A stretch of DNA of 64,000 bases from Acinetobacter rudis (GTDB taxonomy: Bacteria > Pseudomonadota > Gammaproteobacteria > Pseudomonadales > Moraxellaceae), in NCBI RefSeq assembly GCF_031157835.1, contig NZ_JAVIDR010000014.1, forward strand, positions 1 to 64,000, given 5' to 3'. The position numbers and the translations under genes are program-made. Below are positions 27,988 through 37,892 of the stretch, piece by piece; within the stretch, counting starts at the first letter, position 1; each line of letters begins with the position of its first letter. The notes below the pieces were generated by a model. It made no database searches. It was not told where the DNA came from and worked only from the letters and a program-made list of their open reading frames with translations.

Positions 27988-29103
27988 ATGAAAGTAGGTC
28001 TGGTCGGTTGGCGCGGGATGGTTGGTTCCGTCCTTATGCAACGTATGGTTGAAGAAAATGATTTTGCGCATATAGAGCCATTTTACTTCTCAACCAGTAA
28101 CGCAGGGGGAGAAGCCCCTGCATATGGCGGCAAAACCGCCCCAGCACTTATGGATGCGACAGACATTGAAAGTCTCAAGCGGATGGATGTCATTATTAGC
28201 TGTCAAGGTGGTGACTATACTTCTGAAGTCTATCCAAAACTTAGAGCAGAAACTTGGAAAGGTTATTGGATTGATGCTGCATCTACACTTCGTATGGAAG
28301 ATGAAGCAATTATCGTACTTGATCCAGTCAATGCTCATGTCATCAAAGATGGTTTAAGTAATGGTGTTAAAACATTTGTTGGTGGAAACTGTACAGTTTC
28401 ACTGATGCTTATGGGTATGGGCTCATTATTCCAAAACAATTTGGTCGAATGGCTTTCTGCGATGACCTATCAAGCAGCATCAGGTGCTGGTGCGCAAAAT
28501 ATGCGTGAGCTCATCACAGGTATGGGATATTTATATAACAATACCAAAACGCTTTTAGATGATCCTAAATCTGCAATTTTGGATATTGACAGTCGTATTG
28601 CTGAATTACAACGTGGTGAAGAATTCCCTTCAGCACAGTTTGGTGTTCCTTTAGCAGGTTCTTTGATTCCATACATCGACAAACAGCTCGAAAGTGGTCA
28701 ATCTAAAGAAGAGTGGAAAGGTCAAGTTGAGACCAATAAGATCTTAAATAACGCACAAATTGTTCCAATTGACGGTCACTGTGTACGTATTGGTGCCATG
28801 CGTTGTCACTCACAAGCATTGACTTTAAAGTTGAAGAAAGATGTTCCATTAGATGAAATTGAAGATATGATTCGTCAATCTAATCCTTGGGCAAAAGTTG
28901 TTCCTAATACACGTGAAGCATCTATGACAGATTTAACACCTGTTGCAGTAACAGGTACTTTAAGTGTGCCAGTAGGTCGTTTACGTAAATTAAATATGGG
29001 TAAAGAGTATCTTGGTGCATTTACTGTAGGTGACCAACTACTTTGGGGTGCGGCTGAACCTTTACGTCGTATGTTGCGTATCTTAATCGATTACAAAGCA
29101 TAA
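27988..29103 (+). CDS. asd: Aspartate-semialdehyde dehydrogenase
   Basis: Asd makes L-aspartate semialdehyde from aspartyl phosphate with NADPH, the branch point to lysine/diaminopimelate, threonine and methionine. The protein has 371 residues from ATG 27988, with GAGG nine bases upstream and a typical [16 protein letters not shown] start; an upstream extension to 27880 is rejected. The NADP loop is GWRGMVGS and the catalytic Cys is in [12 protein letters not shown]. The substrate Glu-Arg-His region is [17 protein letters not shown]. It is followed by a strong terminator. Confidence 0.97.
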   Translation: MKVGLVGWRGMVGSVLMQRMVEENDFAHIEPFYFSTSNAGGEAPAYGGKTAPALMDATDIESLKRMDVIISCQGGDYTSEVYPKLRAETWKGYWIDAASTLRMEDEAIIVLDPVNAHVIKDGLSNGVKTFVGGNCTVSLMLMGMGSLFQNNLVEWLSAMTYQAASGAGAQNMRELITGMGYLYNNTKTLLDDPKSAILDIDSRIAELQRGEEFPSAQFGVPLAGSLIPYIDKQLESGQSKEEWKGQVETNKILNNAQIVPIDGHCVRIGAMRCHSQALTLKLKKDVPLDEIEDMIRQSNPWAKVVPNTREASMTDLTPVAVTGTLSVPVGRLRKLNMGKEYLGAFTVGDQLLWGAAEPLRRMLRILIDYKA

Positions 29104-29128
29104 GCTCTATTGGCATTATTTAGTATGC

Positions 29129-29163
29129 ACAAGCCGATCAAATGATCGGCTTGTTTAATTTTT
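29129..29163 (+). terminator. Terminator of asd
   Basis: ACAAGCCGATCA (29129-29140) pairs with TGATCGGCTTGT (29143-29154) and is followed by TTAATTTTT. Confidence 0.85.
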
Positions 29164-29271
29164 AAATACAGAAAAACCAAAGCAGTGTATCGAGCGCAAT
29201 AGCGAAACCCTAGCATCAATCCATATTTAAAATTATGATGTAAACACTTTGTTCCTAAAATTTATCTTGCT

Positions 29272-30243
29272 ATGCAAAAAATTGCCTTAATTTATATGGG
29301 CGGTACTTTTGGTTGTGTTGGTGAACCACTTGCACCTATGCCACAACACAGCTTTCTCCCAAAACTACAAACACTTCTTCCCAAACAGTTTGACGTACAA
29401 TGTTTCTCAGCAATAACAATTAAAGATAGTAGTGCCTGTACTGCCTTAGATTGGCTGCAACTCATTCAACAAATCCAACAGCTACAGCATGAGTTTCAAC
29501 ACTTCATTATTATTCATGGTACCGATACTTTAAGTTATGCTGCTGCAACTTTAGCGCGTTTTCTAGCACGTTCTTTCCATGTTATTATCACTGGAAGTCA
29601 ATTTCCCCTGCTTGACCCAACAGGTGAACACCCACGCCCTATCAGTGATGCATTTGACAACTTAAATACAGCACTCAAACATATTTTACATGTTGATGTA
29701 GGTGTTTATTTGGCCTTTGATCAGCAACTTTTCCATGCTGCAACAGCGCTAAAATTACATACAACAGCGCTTAAAGCATTTCATGGTATTGCCTATAATG
29801 AAAAAATAACCAACCAATCCAAACAAGCCTTTCAGGTACATAATGAGCACTTACAACGCGCTCAACAACTCAACATTCTCAATTGGATGTTACAGCCAAT
29901 TGAAAAAGAAAAATTAGCACAGAACATCATCCAGCTCTGTAAAAATCCACCCGATTTTTTAATTTTGCAAGGCTATGGCACAGGTAACATGGCCAGCGAT
30001 GCAGGTATTATTGATGCCTTACAGCAACTAAGACAGAGCGGTTGCGTCTGTGTACTCACCACACAAGTTGCATTAGGTGAAACAGATCAACGTTACGCCA
30101 TTACACAATGGACCCAAAATGCTGCAATCTTAATCAATGACAGTTATGGCCATGCCGATCTCTATGCCAAAATTCTTAAAATTTATTTAGAATACCGCAC
30201 TACTGACGAGTATGTGCAACATTGGTCAGATCATTTAAATTAG
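29272..30243 (+). CDS. ansA: Type I L-asparaginase
   Basis: This 323-residue cytoplasmic-type asparaginase hydrolyses L-asparagine to aspartate and ammonia. It has no signal peptide. The first nucleophile Thr is in YMGGTFGCVG, the Thr-Asp pair is in HGTDTLSYAAATLAR, and GSQFPL and LQGYGTGNMASD are also conserved. It ends eight bases before truA, so it is probably co-transcribed with it. The position between asd and truA is unexpected because related genomes carry fimV there (see findings). It could also use related amides. Confidence 0.88.
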   Translation: MQKIALIYMGGTFGCVGEPLAPMPQHSFLPKLQTLLPKQFDVQCFSAITIKDSSACTALDWLQLIQQIQQLQHEFQHFIIIHGTDTLSYAAATLARFLARSFHVIITGSQFPLLDPTGEHPRPISDAFDNLNTALKHILHVDVGVYLAFDQQLFHAATALKLHTTALKAFHGIAYNEKITNQSKQAFQVHNEHLQRAQQLNILNWMLQPIEKEKLAQNIIQLCKNPPDFLILQGYGTGNMASDAGIIDALQQLRQSGCVCVLTTQVALGETDQRYAITQWTQNAAILINDSYGHADLYAKILKIYLEYRTTDEYVQHWSDHLN

Positions 30244-30251
30244 AGGTCGCT

Positions 30252-31049
30252 ATGCAACGTTTCGCAATTGGAATTGAGTTTAATGGGATGCGTTATCGTG
30301 GCTGGCAAACCCAACAAGCTGGTGTACGAAGTATTCAAGAGACTTTAGAAAAAGTTCTCAGTAAAATTGCCGACCATCCTATCACTTTACATGGTGCTGG
30401 TCGCACAGATGCTGGTGTACATGCGACCAATATGGTTGCACACTTCGACACCACGGCAATTCGCCCAGAACGTGGTTGGTTAATGGGTGCCAATAGTCAA
30501 TTACCCAAAGATATTGCATTGCAATGGATTCGTCCAATGGATGACAGCTTTCATGCCCGCTTTAAGGCACAAGCCCGCCGTTATCGTTATGTTGTCTACC
30601 AATCACCCCAACGCCCAGCACTATTACATAAGCAAGTTACACATGCTTACTACCCGCTCAATGTAGAACTCATGATTGAGGCAGCAAAAAAGTTTGAGGG
30701 AACTCATAATTTTGAAAGCTTTCGGGCAGCATCGTGCCAGTCAAATCAACCTGTACGTCATGTGCGCCATTGTCGCCTTATTCGTCATGGTGCTTTCTTA
30801 GTTTTAGATATTCAAGCCGATGGCTTTTTGCATCACATGGTGCGAAATATTATGGGGTGCTTGCTAGAAATTGGACAAGAGTTATACCCAATCGAACATA
30901 TTGATGAAATTTTTGCAGCACTAGATCGTAAAGCAGCGGGTATTACAGCACCGCCTGATGGTCTTTACTTTATCCATGCGGAATATCCAGAACAGTTCCA
31001 GCTACCAACACCTCCTTTGGGGCCACAGTGGCTCAATATGCCAGACTAG
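30252..31049 (+). CDS. truA: tRNA pseudouridine(38-40) synthase
   Basis: TruA isomerises uridines 38-40 in the anticodon arm. The protein has 265 residues from ATG 30252. GAGG lies eight bases upstream, and homologues start MQRFAIGIEFNG; an earlier in-frame start inside ansA is rejected. The catalytic Asp is in GAGRTDAGVHA. QARRYRYVVY and DGFLHHMVRNIMG are conserved. It lies directly behind the asparaginase gene and ends in a clear terminator. Confidence 0.96.
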   Translation: MQRFAIGIEFNGMRYRGWQTQQAGVRSIQETLEKVLSKIADHPITLHGAGRTDAGVHATNMVAHFDTTAIRPERGWLMGANSQLPKDIALQWIRPMDDSFHARFKAQARRYRYVVYQSPQRPALLHKQVTHAYYPLNVELMIEAAKKFEGTHNFESFRAASCQSNQPVRHVRHCRLIRHGAFLVLDIQADGFLHHMVRNIMGCLLEIGQELYPIEHIDEIFAALDRKAAGITAPPDGLYFIHAEYPEQFQLPTPPLGPQWLNMPD

Positions 31050-31065
31050 TTGCTAATAACAAATA

Positions 31066-31100
31066 GCAAAAGCCCCAACAGTACTGTATGGGGCTTTTTA
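31066..31100. terminator. Bidirectional terminator between truA and the AraC gene
   Basis: AAAAGCCCCA (31068-31077) pairs with TGGGGCTTTT (31089-31098), with T-tracts on both strands. It lies between two converging genes. Confidence 0.85.
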
Positions 31101-31168
31101 TTTCAGGACTAGGCACCTAGAAAACGACAATCACTCCTCGCTCTAGGCAATTCATACCCCAGTCTGCG

Positions 31169-32176
31169 TTAACGTTGTTTACGTTTACGATATTCCACAG
31201 GCGTTTCATTGGTCCAACGTTTAAAAGCACGATAGAAAGTACTCGGCTCAGAAAAACCCGTCAGATACACAATACGCTCTACACTTTCACTGGTATTTGC
31301 CAATAATTTTTTGGCCAAACGACAGCGATAATCAGACAAAATTTGCTGAAAACTTGTATTGGCTTCGCTCAACTGTGTTCTAAGTCGACGTGGCGTAATA
31401 TCAAGCTGTGTAGCAACGGTTTCTAATGTTGTTTCGCCACTTTCCAAAGTAGAGCCAATCGCTCTACGCACTTCCCCAACCAAGTCATAACGCGCAAGTT
31501 CTTGCAATTTTTCAATCGCCAATTGCTCATGTAGTTGTAATAATTCAGGTTCAGCTTGCCAAAGTGGGAAAGATAAAATTGCAGGATCAAAGTATAAACG
31601 GGTTTCTTTTTGTCCTAAGCTCACTGGGCATTCAAAAACACGTAGGTATTCATCGGCACTTGCGCCTGAATTAAAGTTAAAATCGATGTATAACGGTTCA
31701 AAACGCCCTTCAGTAATAAATTTAAAAAATCGCAAAATACCTGAAAAAGCACATTCAGAAAAATGACGATTAATCAAATTATCAGCCCAAGGTTGCTCAC
31801 CATTGGTTAAATAACAATGATCATCTTCTATGACAAGTCGTGCATGTAGTGCATCACTGATTAAACGTTGGTATGCCAAAGCACGCTTTAGACCTTCACC
31901 AAAGTTTTCACTACTAATAAATAAATGCTCAATAACTTGCCCACGATATAGGGGTAAGTGTTCACCTAAATGCAAACCAATATCTGGATCTTTGCTGACT
32001 TCTTCTGCTGCAACCCAAAAAGCATATTGCGCACTCAAAGGTGTTCTCGCATTTAGCTCAACTTGATTTAATGCCACACCTGCTTTTGTTAATATTTCTT
32101 CGGTGGGCAATCCTGAACGACGTATCGCTTGATAGCCCAATCGCAATACCACCGAAGCATCAGTTAGCTGACTCAC
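31169..32176 (-). CDS. AraC-family transcriptional regulator (OruR-like)
   Basis: This 335-residue regulator has an N-terminal arabinose-binding-like domain of the OruR/ArgR type (residues ~20-200: TPLSAQYAFWVAAEEVS, DIGLHLGEHLP). A C-terminal double helix-turn-helix spans about 235-330 (TLETVATQLDITPRRLRTQL and the second HTH RIVYLTGFSEPSTFYRAFKRW). The closing segment ETPVEYRK is the standard AraC end. Effector and targets are unknown, and no metabolic gene is adjacent. Confidence 0.87.
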   Translation of the reverse strand: MSQLTDASVVLRLGYQAIRRSGLPTEEILTKAGVALNQVELNARTPLSAQYAFWVAAEEVSKDPDIGLHLGEHLPLYRGQVIEHLFISSENFGEGLKRALAYQRLISDALHARLVIEDDHCYLTNGEQPWADNLINRHFSECAFSGILRFFKFITEGRFEPLYIDFNFNSGASADEYLRVFECPVSLGQKETRLYFDPAILSFPLWQAEPELLQLHEQLAIEKLQELARYDLVGEVRRAIGSTLESGETTLETVATQLDITPRRLRTQLSEANTSFQQILSDYRCRLAKKLLANTSESVERIVYLTGFSEPSTFYRAFKRWTNETPVEYRKRKQR

Positions 32177-32343
32177 GCTCTGCCCTTCCTTGTATGTTAT
32201 TCATTTATACTCAAAAAAATTAGTTTTAGCTTAGCTTCGATTGACCATACTGACAATAATTATAAGCTAATTTTTGTAGAATTTATTTATCTCAATGTTC
32301 GTTCATTTTCACTCCATACAAATAAGACAATGTATACACTCTC

Positions 32344-32372
32344 TTGTTTTTCACCGAAATATTGCCTATAAT
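32344..32372 (+). promoter_or_regulatory. Promoter of infA
   Basis: TTGTTT (32344-32349) and a perfect TATAAT (32367-32372) are separated by 17 bases. The -10 box lies 33 bases before the infA ATG. This is a convincing sigma-70 type promoter. Confidence 0.65.
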
Positions 32373-32405
32373 TTGCGCCTTTCCAATTTGATCATCAGGT
32401 AGGCT

Positions 32406-32627
32406 ATGGCCAATAAAGAGGAACTTATCGAGTTCGAAGGCGTTGTCACCGAAACGCTTCCTAATACTATGTTTCGTGTACGTTTAGAAAACGGTCACGA
32501 GGTTGTTGCACACATCTCTGGTAAAATGCGTAAACACTATATTCGTATTTTAACTGGCGATAGCGTAAAGGTTGAAATGACACCTTACGATCTCAGTAAA
32601 GGTCGTATTACTTATCGTGCACGCTAA
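32406..32627 (+). CDS. infA: Translation initiation factor IF-1
   Basis: This 73-residue S1/OB-fold protein binds the 30S A site during initiation. The sequence [36 protein letters not shown] and [24 protein letters not shown] is nearly invariant in bacteria. AGGTAGGCT precedes the ATG. It has its own promoter and a bidirectional terminator. Confidence 0.98.
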   Translation: MANKEELIEFEGVVTETLPNTMFRVRLENGHEVVAHISGKMRKHYIRILTGDSVKVEMTPYDLSKGRITYRAR

Positions 32628-32640
32628 GTTTTAGTGTAAG

Positions 32641-32668
32641 CAAAAAAAGCCACATATTGTGGCTTTTG
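32641..32668. terminator. Bidirectional terminator after infA
   Basis: AAAAGCCACA (32645-32654) pairs with TGTGGCTTTT (32658-32667), with A/T tracts on both sides. It lies between converging genes. Confidence 0.85.
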
Positions 32669-32696
32669 CTGTTTATACAAAGTGTACCTTTATATT

Positions 32697-33077
32697 TTAA
32701 ACTTCCTTCAAAGCTGAGGTTTTACAGCCTACAGTTTGACACTCTCGTGTCCGCTCTCGTAACCATGAATTTCTTTCTTGGGTTTTGCGTAATTGACATG
32801 ATGTGTTAATCACATCACCACGGTTGGACTCTCGTGTACATGCTTGATCACGTTGTTTGATCCATGCCAATTGCGAACGCTTTAAACTATCTTTTTGCTC
32901 TTTATTCAAAAGCTTTCGTAACTCTTGATAGTTTTTATTTAGCTCATTGTCTGCATTTACGTAGACCTTACCATCACAATATACGGCATCATAAGTATTA
33001 CGTGTACTATCGCAATTATCAGCAAAAGCCAAAATTGGCGTACACATAACAGACAACATTAAAAGTATTTTTTTCAT
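32697..33077 (-). CDS. Secreted LprI-like (DUF1311) protein
   Basis: This 126-residue protein has a signal peptide MKKILLMLSVMCTPILAFA. The mature DUF1311/LprI-type domain contains six or so cysteines (CDSTRNTYD, VYCDGKVY, QACTRESN, SCQLRKTQERNSWLRER, CQTVGC). Some family members inhibit lysozyme in the periplasm; that role here is inference. It is a single gene between infA (converging) and leuB. Confidence 0.75.
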   Translation of the reverse strand: MKKILLMLSVMCTPILAFADNCDSTRNTYDAVYCDGKVYVNADNELNKNYQELRKLLNKEQKDSLKRSQLAWIKQRDQACTRESNRGDVINTSCQLRKTQERNSWLRERTRECQTVGCKTSALKEV

Positions 33078-33210
33078 TGATTCCCCTAGATGACATCCGT
33101 CACCATTATTGTATATTCATGATATTGTGCGCATACCTGTTCCCTAATCAGGTTTAATTATTATTCACTGTCTCTAAATCAATGTCACTTTTTATCTTGA
33201 AAAGTCACAC

Positions 33211-33243
33211 AAAAAAGCAGCTAGATATTTCTATCTAGCTGCT
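33211..33243 (-). terminator. Terminator of the leuCD-leuB operon
   Basis: A perfect 12-bp stem, AGCAGCTAGATA (33216-33227) with TATCTAGCTGCT (33232-33243), has loop TTTC. On the minus strand it is followed by six T (plus-strand A at 33211-33216). Confidence 0.88.
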
Positions 33244-33271
33244 AAATACATCATCTATAAGTGAGAAATAT

Positions 33272-34354
33272 TTATTCTCCGAGTGCAGCAACCACAGCAG
33301 CACCCATAGCCACTGTACCTACACGTTGCATACCTTCAGACATAATATCTGCTGTACGTAAACCTTGATCAAGCACTTTACCTACAGCATCTTCAATCGC
33401 TTTAGCAGCAGCTTCTTCACGGAAGCTATAACGCAACATCATTGCAACAGATAAAATGGTTGCTAATGGGTTTGCAACATCTTGACCAGCAATATCAGGT
33501 GCAGAACCATGACATGGCTCATACATTCCTTTGCCATTTTCATCTAAAGAAGCAGATGGCAACATACCAATTGAACCAGTTAACATTGCAGCCTCATCGG
33601 ACAAAATATCACCAAAAAGGTTACCTGTTACAATAACATCAAACTGTTTTGGCGCACGTACCAATTGCATTGCCGCATTATCAACATACATATGTGACAA
33701 TTCAATGTTTGGATATTCTGCTTGTTGCATAGCAGTTACTGTTTGCTTCCAAAGCTCTGTTACTTCTAAAACATTGGCTTTATCGACAGAACAAACTTTA
33801 GAACCACGTAAACCTGCCAATTCAAAAGCTACTTTTGCAATACGTTTAATTTCTGACTCACTATAAACGTCTGTGTTATAGCCCTGTTTTTCGCCATTTT
33901 CTAATTCGCGAATACCACGAGGTTGACCAAAATAGATCCCGCCTGTTAGCTCCCGAACGATTAAAATATCTAAACCTGCAACAACTTCTGGCTTAAGACT
34001 TGAGGCATCAGCCAATTGCGGATAAAGCAATGCTGGACGTAAATTTGCAAACAGATTTAATTCACTACGAATTTTTAACAAACCACGTTCTGGGCGAATA
34101 GAACGCTCAATGCTATCCCATTTAGGTCCACCAACTGCCCCTAAAAGAATTGCATCGGCCTGTGTAGCTTGTGCGGCAGTAACCGCTGGATACGGTTCAC
34201 CATGTGCATCAATAGCTGCACCACCAAGCAAACCATGCTGCCATGTTAAGTCCAAACCAAATTGAACATTAACATGTTGTAGAACTTGTTCAGCCGCTGC
34301 AATAATTTCAGGACCGATTCCATCACCCGCAAGAATTAAAATATTTTTAGACAT
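33272..34354 (-). CDS. leuB: 3-isopropylmalate dehydrogenase
   Basis: This 360-residue NAD-dependent enzyme oxidises 3-isopropylmalate to 2-oxoisocaproate in leucine synthesis. Motifs are [11 protein letters not shown] at the N-terminus, [22 protein letters not shown] (substrate arginines), and [15 protein letters not shown]. Further on are [21 protein letters not shown] with the catalytic and metal Asp, and [12 protein letters not shown], the coenzyme loop. It is the last gene of the leu operon, 43 bases after a lipoprotein gene, with a terminator right behind. Confidence 0.97.
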   Translation of the reverse strand: MSKNILILAGDGIGPEIIAAAEQVLQHVNVQFGLDLTWQHGLLGGAAIDAHGEPYPAVTAAQATQADAILLGAVGGPKWDSIERSIRPERGLLKIRSELNLFANLRPALLYPQLADASSLKPEVVAGLDILIVRELTGGIYFGQPRGIRELENGEKQGYNTDVYSESEIKRIAKVAFELAGLRGSKVCSVDKANVLEVTELWKQTVTAMQQAEYPNIELSHMYVDNAAMQLVRAPKQFDVIVTGNLFGDILSDEAAMLTGSIGMLPSASLDENGKGMYEPCHGSAPDIAGQDVANPLATILSVAMMLRYSFREEAAAKAIEDAVGKVLDQGLRTADIMSEGMQRVGTVAMGAAVVAALGE

Positions 34355-34397
34355 CGTCTTGTTCCATAGGTCGTACAGTCAATTCAAACTGTATAAA

Positions 34398-34964
34398 TTA
34401 AATCTTTTCTTCCACAAACTCGCTCACCCCTGTTGCTGCATCATGAGGACGGCAAAAACGGCGCACCAGTTTGTTGACTTCATGAACATCAACACAGAGT
34501 GGTGCTGGAGGGGAAACACTCAGCAAACTGCCAGCCTTCTTGCTTTGTTTGCGATACATTGTTAACTGATAGCGTTTATTTGGCTTAAATTGATGAATAA
34601 AATGAAACACTTCAGCGTGTTTATTTGATATCGGATAAAAATGAACAACGACCTCATGCTGCTTTGCAGGTATAGTCAAATATAAATTACTTTGATCACG
34701 TGCCTCTCCAGTTAAATGAACATAACCTTTGCGTATAGCATTTGGATTTACACGTTTACTCTGGTCATTCACAATTTCAATTTGATCTATTCGACTAAAC
34801 TCACAACTTTTTGCACCAGCACAATAGAGGCTGACATTATTTTCTGCGTTCGGCCTCTTCTCTACTTGTTGAATCATTAAACGATCCAAAGCAAAATGCG
34901 TAGATTGGCAAGCACTGAGTAGAAAACCTGCGAAACCAATGATAATGATACGACTACGAAACAT
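34398..34964 (-). CDS. Putative lipoprotein within the leu operon
   Basis: This 188-residue protein of unknown function starts at ATG 34964 (an upstream TTG at 34976 is less likely). The N-terminus is FRSRIIIIGFAGFLLSACQ, a lipoprotein signal with lipobox LSAC and Cys20 as the lipidation site. The mature part is basic and beta-rich, with a Lys-rich tail and no recognised domain. It is inserted between leuD and leuB in the same direction, so it is presumably transcribed with leucine genes although no metabolic link is apparent. Confidence 0.75.
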   Translation of the reverse strand: MFRSRIIIIGFAGFLLSACQSTHFALDRLMIQQVEKRPNAENNVSLYCAGAKSCEFSRIDQIEIVNDQSKRVNPNAIRKGYVHLTGEARDQSNLYLTIPAKQHEVVVHFYPISNKHAEVFHFIHQFKPNKRYQLTMYRKQSKKAGSLLSVSPPAPLCVDVHEVNKLVRRFCRPHDAATGVSEFVEEKI

Positions 34965-35064
34965 TACACAGCCCAACCCCTATCAATAATACCAAGACAA
35001 ATGTGCTCAGAATCTTAGCAGGTGTCAGGCAGTGATGCTATGAGTTTCCTACCCAATCATCGGC

Positions 35065-35715
35065 TTAAGCTTTAAGCTCACGAAACACCCAAGGACGTGC
35101 TCGTTGTGTTTTCTCTTCATAAGCACGAATTTCATCAGTTGCTTGTAAGGTCAAGCCAATATCATCCAAACCATTTAATAAACAATGCTTACGAAATGGA
35201 TCGACCTCAAAACTGAAGATTTCACCATTTGGTGTACGCACTTGTTGCGCTTCCAAATCAACGGTTAGTTGATAATTGGGTTGTTCAGCACATTGCTTAA
35301 ATAATTGATCAACAACATCTTCTGGCAAAATTACAGGCAACATCCCATTTTTAAAACAGTTATTAAAAAAGATATCGGCAAAACTTGATGCAATCACAGT
35401 TCTAAAACCATATTCACTCAAAGCCCACGGTGCATGTTCTCGACTTGAACCACAGCCAAAGTTTTGACGTGCAATCAAAATATTCGCACCCTGATAACGC
35501 GCTTGGTTCAATACAAAATCAGGATTTAGAGGACGTTTTGAATTATCTTGTCCTGGATAGCCTTCATCAAGGTAGCGCAACTCATCAAATAAGTTATCAC
35601 CAAAACCAGTACGTTTGATTGATTTTAAAAACTGTTTCGGAATAATTAAATCGGTATCCACATTGGCACGATCCAATGGCGCAACGATCCCTTGTTCAAT
35701 CGTATAGGCTTGCAT
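35065..35715 (-). CDS. leuD: 3-isopropylmalate dehydratase small subunit
   Basis: LeuD is the swivel-domain subunit of isopropylmalate isomerase, which works with LeuC. The protein has 216 residues from ATG 35715. AGGGG is six bases upstream of that codon but touches the alternative ATG at 35721, so 35715 is preferred. Conserved segments are [28 protein letters not shown] and [18 protein letters not shown]. It follows leuC by 12 bases. Confidence 0.96.
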   Translation of the reverse strand: MQAYTIEQGIVAPLDRANVDTDLIIPKQFLKSIKRTGFGDNLFDELRYLDEGYPGQDNSKRPLNPDFVLNQARYQGANILIARQNFGCGSSREHAPWALSEYGFRTVIASSFADIFFNNCFKNGMLPVILPEDVVDQLFKQCAEQPNYQLTVDLEAQQVRTPNGEIFSFEVDPFRKHCLLNGLDDIGLTLQATDEIRAYEEKTQRARPWVFRELKA

Positions 35716-35727
35716 AGTCATCCCCTA

Positions 35728-37155
35728 TTAAAAGTTACGTACATCGACAAAGTGCCCTGCAATTGCGGCAGCAGCGGCCATTGCTGGACTTACTAAGTGT
35801 GTTCGACCACCATTACCTTGGCGTCCTTCAAAATTACGGTTTGAAGTAGATGCACAATGCTCACCAGGCTGTAATTTATCTGCATTCATTGCCAAACACA
35901 TCGAACAACCAGGTTCACGCCACTCAAAACCAGCTTCGATAAATATTTTATCTAAGCCTTCTTGTTCAGCTTGTTGTTTTACCAAGCCAGAACCAGGAAC
36001 AATCATCGCTTGCTTAATACTAGCTGCAACTTTACGGCCACGAATAACCTCAGCTGCTGCGCGAATATCCTCAATACGAGAGTTGGTACAAGAACCAATA
36101 AATACTCGGTCTAATTGAATTTGACTTAATGCCTGACCAGCATCTAGACCCATATATTGATACGCTCGTTTCCAATCACTTCGCTGCACATCATCTTTAG
36201 CTTGTTCTAAAGTCGGAACATCTTGTGATACTGGAATCACCATTTCTGGCGAAGTTCCCCAAGAGACTTGTGGTTCTATCTCTTCACCTTGCATTACAAC
36301 AACCGTATCAAAATGAGCATCAGCATCTGAATGCAAAGTATTCCAATATGCTACTGCGGCATCCCATTCAGCGCCTTGTGGTGAATACGGACGATTTTTA
36401 ACATATTCAATGGTCTTTTCATCTACAGCAACCATACCAACACGAGCACCAGCTTCAATTGCCATGTTGCATACAGTCATACGTCCTTCAATAGACATAT
36501 CTCTAAAAACTTGACCACCAAACTCTATTGCATGTCCTGTTCCACCAGCGGTACCAATTTTACCAATAATGGCAAGTACAACATCTTTAGGAGTTACACC
36601 TTGACCTAATTGACCATCAACACGGACCAACATGTTTTTCATTTTCTTTTGTACAAGACATTGGGTCGCTAATACGTGTTCAACTTCTGAAGTACCAATA
36701 CCATGTGCCAAACAACCAAAAGCACCATGTGTAGCTGTATGCGAATCCCCACATACAACTGTCATACCAGGTAAAGTTAAACCTTGTTCAGGCCCTACAA
36801 CATGTGCAATTCCCTGACGGATATCATTAATATCAAATTGTGTAATATCAAAAGTACGACAATTATCATCTAAGGTTTGTACTTGAATACGTGAAGTATC
36901 ATCTTCTATACCTGCAATACCTGCAGCACGTTCTTTTTTAGAAGTCGGTACATTATGGTCAGGTGTTGCAATATTGGCACTTAAACGCCAAGGTTGACGA
37001 GCAGCAAGTTGCAAACCTTCAAAGGCTTGTGGTGAAGTCACTTCATGTAATAAATGACGATCAATATAAAGTAAGCATGATCCATCATCACGCTGTTTTA
37101 CCAAGTGGTCATCCCACAATTTATCATAAAGTGTTTTTTGAATATTGCCTGCCAT
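35728..37155 (-). CDS. leuC: 3-isopropylmalate dehydratase large subunit
   Basis: LeuC carries the [4Fe-4S] cluster that isomerises 2- to 3-isopropylmalate. The protein has 475 residues from ATG 37155; a start at 37170 is rejected because GGAG lies nine bases before 37155 and the family begins MAG(x)nTLYDKLW. Conserved elements are [48 protein letters not shown] and [18 protein letters not shown]. The three cluster cysteines lie in the last two elements. It is the first gene of the leu operon. Confidence 0.97.
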   Translation of the reverse strand: MAGNIQKTLYDKLWDDHLVKQRDDGSCLLYIDRHLLHEVTSPQAFEGLQLAARQPWRLSANIATPDHNVPTSKKERAAGIAGIEDDTSRIQVQTLDDNCRTFDITQFDINDIRQGIAHVVGPEQGLTLPGMTVVCGDSHTATHGAFGCLAHGIGTSEVEHVLATQCLVQKKMKNMLVRVDGQLGQGVTPKDVVLAIIGKIGTAGGTGHAIEFGGQVFRDMSIEGRMTVCNMAIEAGARVGMVAVDEKTIEYVKNRPYSPQGAEWDAAVAYWNTLHSDADAHFDTVVVMQGEEIEPQVSWGTSPEMVIPVSQDVPTLEQAKDDVQRSDWKRAYQYMGLDAGQALSQIQLDRVFIGSCTNSRIEDIRAAAEVIRGRKVAASIKQAMIVPGSGLVKQQAEQEGLDKIFIEAGFEWREPGCSMCLAMNADKLQPGEHCASTSNRNFEGRQGNGGRTHLVSPAMAAAAAIAGHFVDVRNF

Positions 37156-37196
37156 GTCGACTTGCTCCATAGATCTAGGTATTTCTGTTTAAATCT

Positions 37197-37202
37197 ATTA
37201 TA
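37197..37202 (-). promoter_or_regulatory. Candidate -10 box of the leuC operon
   Basis: On the minus strand TATAAT (plus-strand ATTATA at 37197-37202) stands 41 bases upstream of the leuC ATG. The -35 hexamer at 17 bases is only TTAGAA. Confidence 0.45.
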
Positions 37203-37311
37203 CCCAGCTTTATTCATTATTCTAATTTATCATTTTTATAGATTAACAAACTTATTGGAATAAATATTTATTATTCAATAAATCCTCATTAAACATTAAT
37301 TTAGACTAGAC

Positions 37312-37336
37312 ATTATCATTGTTAATGATTATCATT
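37312..37336. promoter_or_regulatory. Fur-box-like site upstream of the DUF2061 gene
   Basis: ATTATCATT occurs twice (37312-37320 and 37328-37336) with GTTAATG between. The second copy overlaps the palindrome AATGATTATCATT. Repeats of ATTATC/GATAAT are the building unit of Fur operators. The site lies 44-68 bases before the DUF2061 start, a repressor-like position. Confidence 0.5.
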
Positions 37337-37379
37337 TGCATCATCAAGTTATTTACTTAGTTTACATGAGGAGGTTGAG

Positions 37380-37601
37380 ATGAGTCGTGTGAAAAACTTT
37401 ATGCGTTACAATCAACGCACTCTTAAAAAAACCCTAAGTTACTATGTAATGCATATTAGTATTGCCATGTTAGTGGCATACATCGTTACAGGAAATATGA
37501 TGATTGCAATGACACTTAGCCTACTTGAACCCACTGTTCAAGCATTTGCATTCTTTTTTCATGAAAAAATTTGGAATAGTAAGCTATTAAATTCAAATTA
37601 A
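37380..37601 (+). CDS. DUF2061 small membrane protein
   Basis: This 73-residue protein matches DUF2061. It has a polar N-terminus (KNFMRYNQRTLKKTLSYYVMH) and two membrane segments (about 22-40 and 42-60). Between them the TGNMMIAMTLSLLEPTVQAF motif is typical of the family. A very strong ribosome site (GAGGAGG) is five bases before the ATG. Function is unknown. A Fur-like operator upstream suggests iron control. Confidence 0.85.
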   Translation: MSRVKNFMRYNQRTLKKTLSYYVMHISIAMLVAYIVTGNMMIAMTLSLLEPTVQAFAFFFHEKIWNSKLLNSN

Positions 37602-37645
37602 AAAAATAAAAATAAATAATTAAAATAATAGATTTAAAAAAATTT

Positions 37646-37683
37646 AAGCATACTTCTTGCACCGAAGAAGTATGCTTTTTTAT
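37646..37683 (+). terminator. Terminator of the DUF2061 gene
   Basis: A perfect 13-bp stem, AAGCATACTTCTT (37646-37658) with AAGAAGTATGCTT (37665-37677), is followed by a T-run. Confidence 0.88.
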
Positions 37684-37892
37684 TTTACAAAAAAGTGTAT
37701 TTTGATACAAAAAGTGTTAACTATCTCACATATTTTTATTTATCATGTGAGTAAGCCCTTTAATTAAACTTAATTTATTAATTTCGATAATGAAATTAAG
37801 CTTAAAGAAAGAATCAATGTAAACTCAAATCGAGTATTATCACGACGAAACTTAATTGATGAGTTAAAGTCATTTTAACGAATGGTGAATCT

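Noticed and set aside
33531-33866. 111-residue reading frame antisense to leuB
   Set aside because: It is antisense shadow of conserved leuB sequence.
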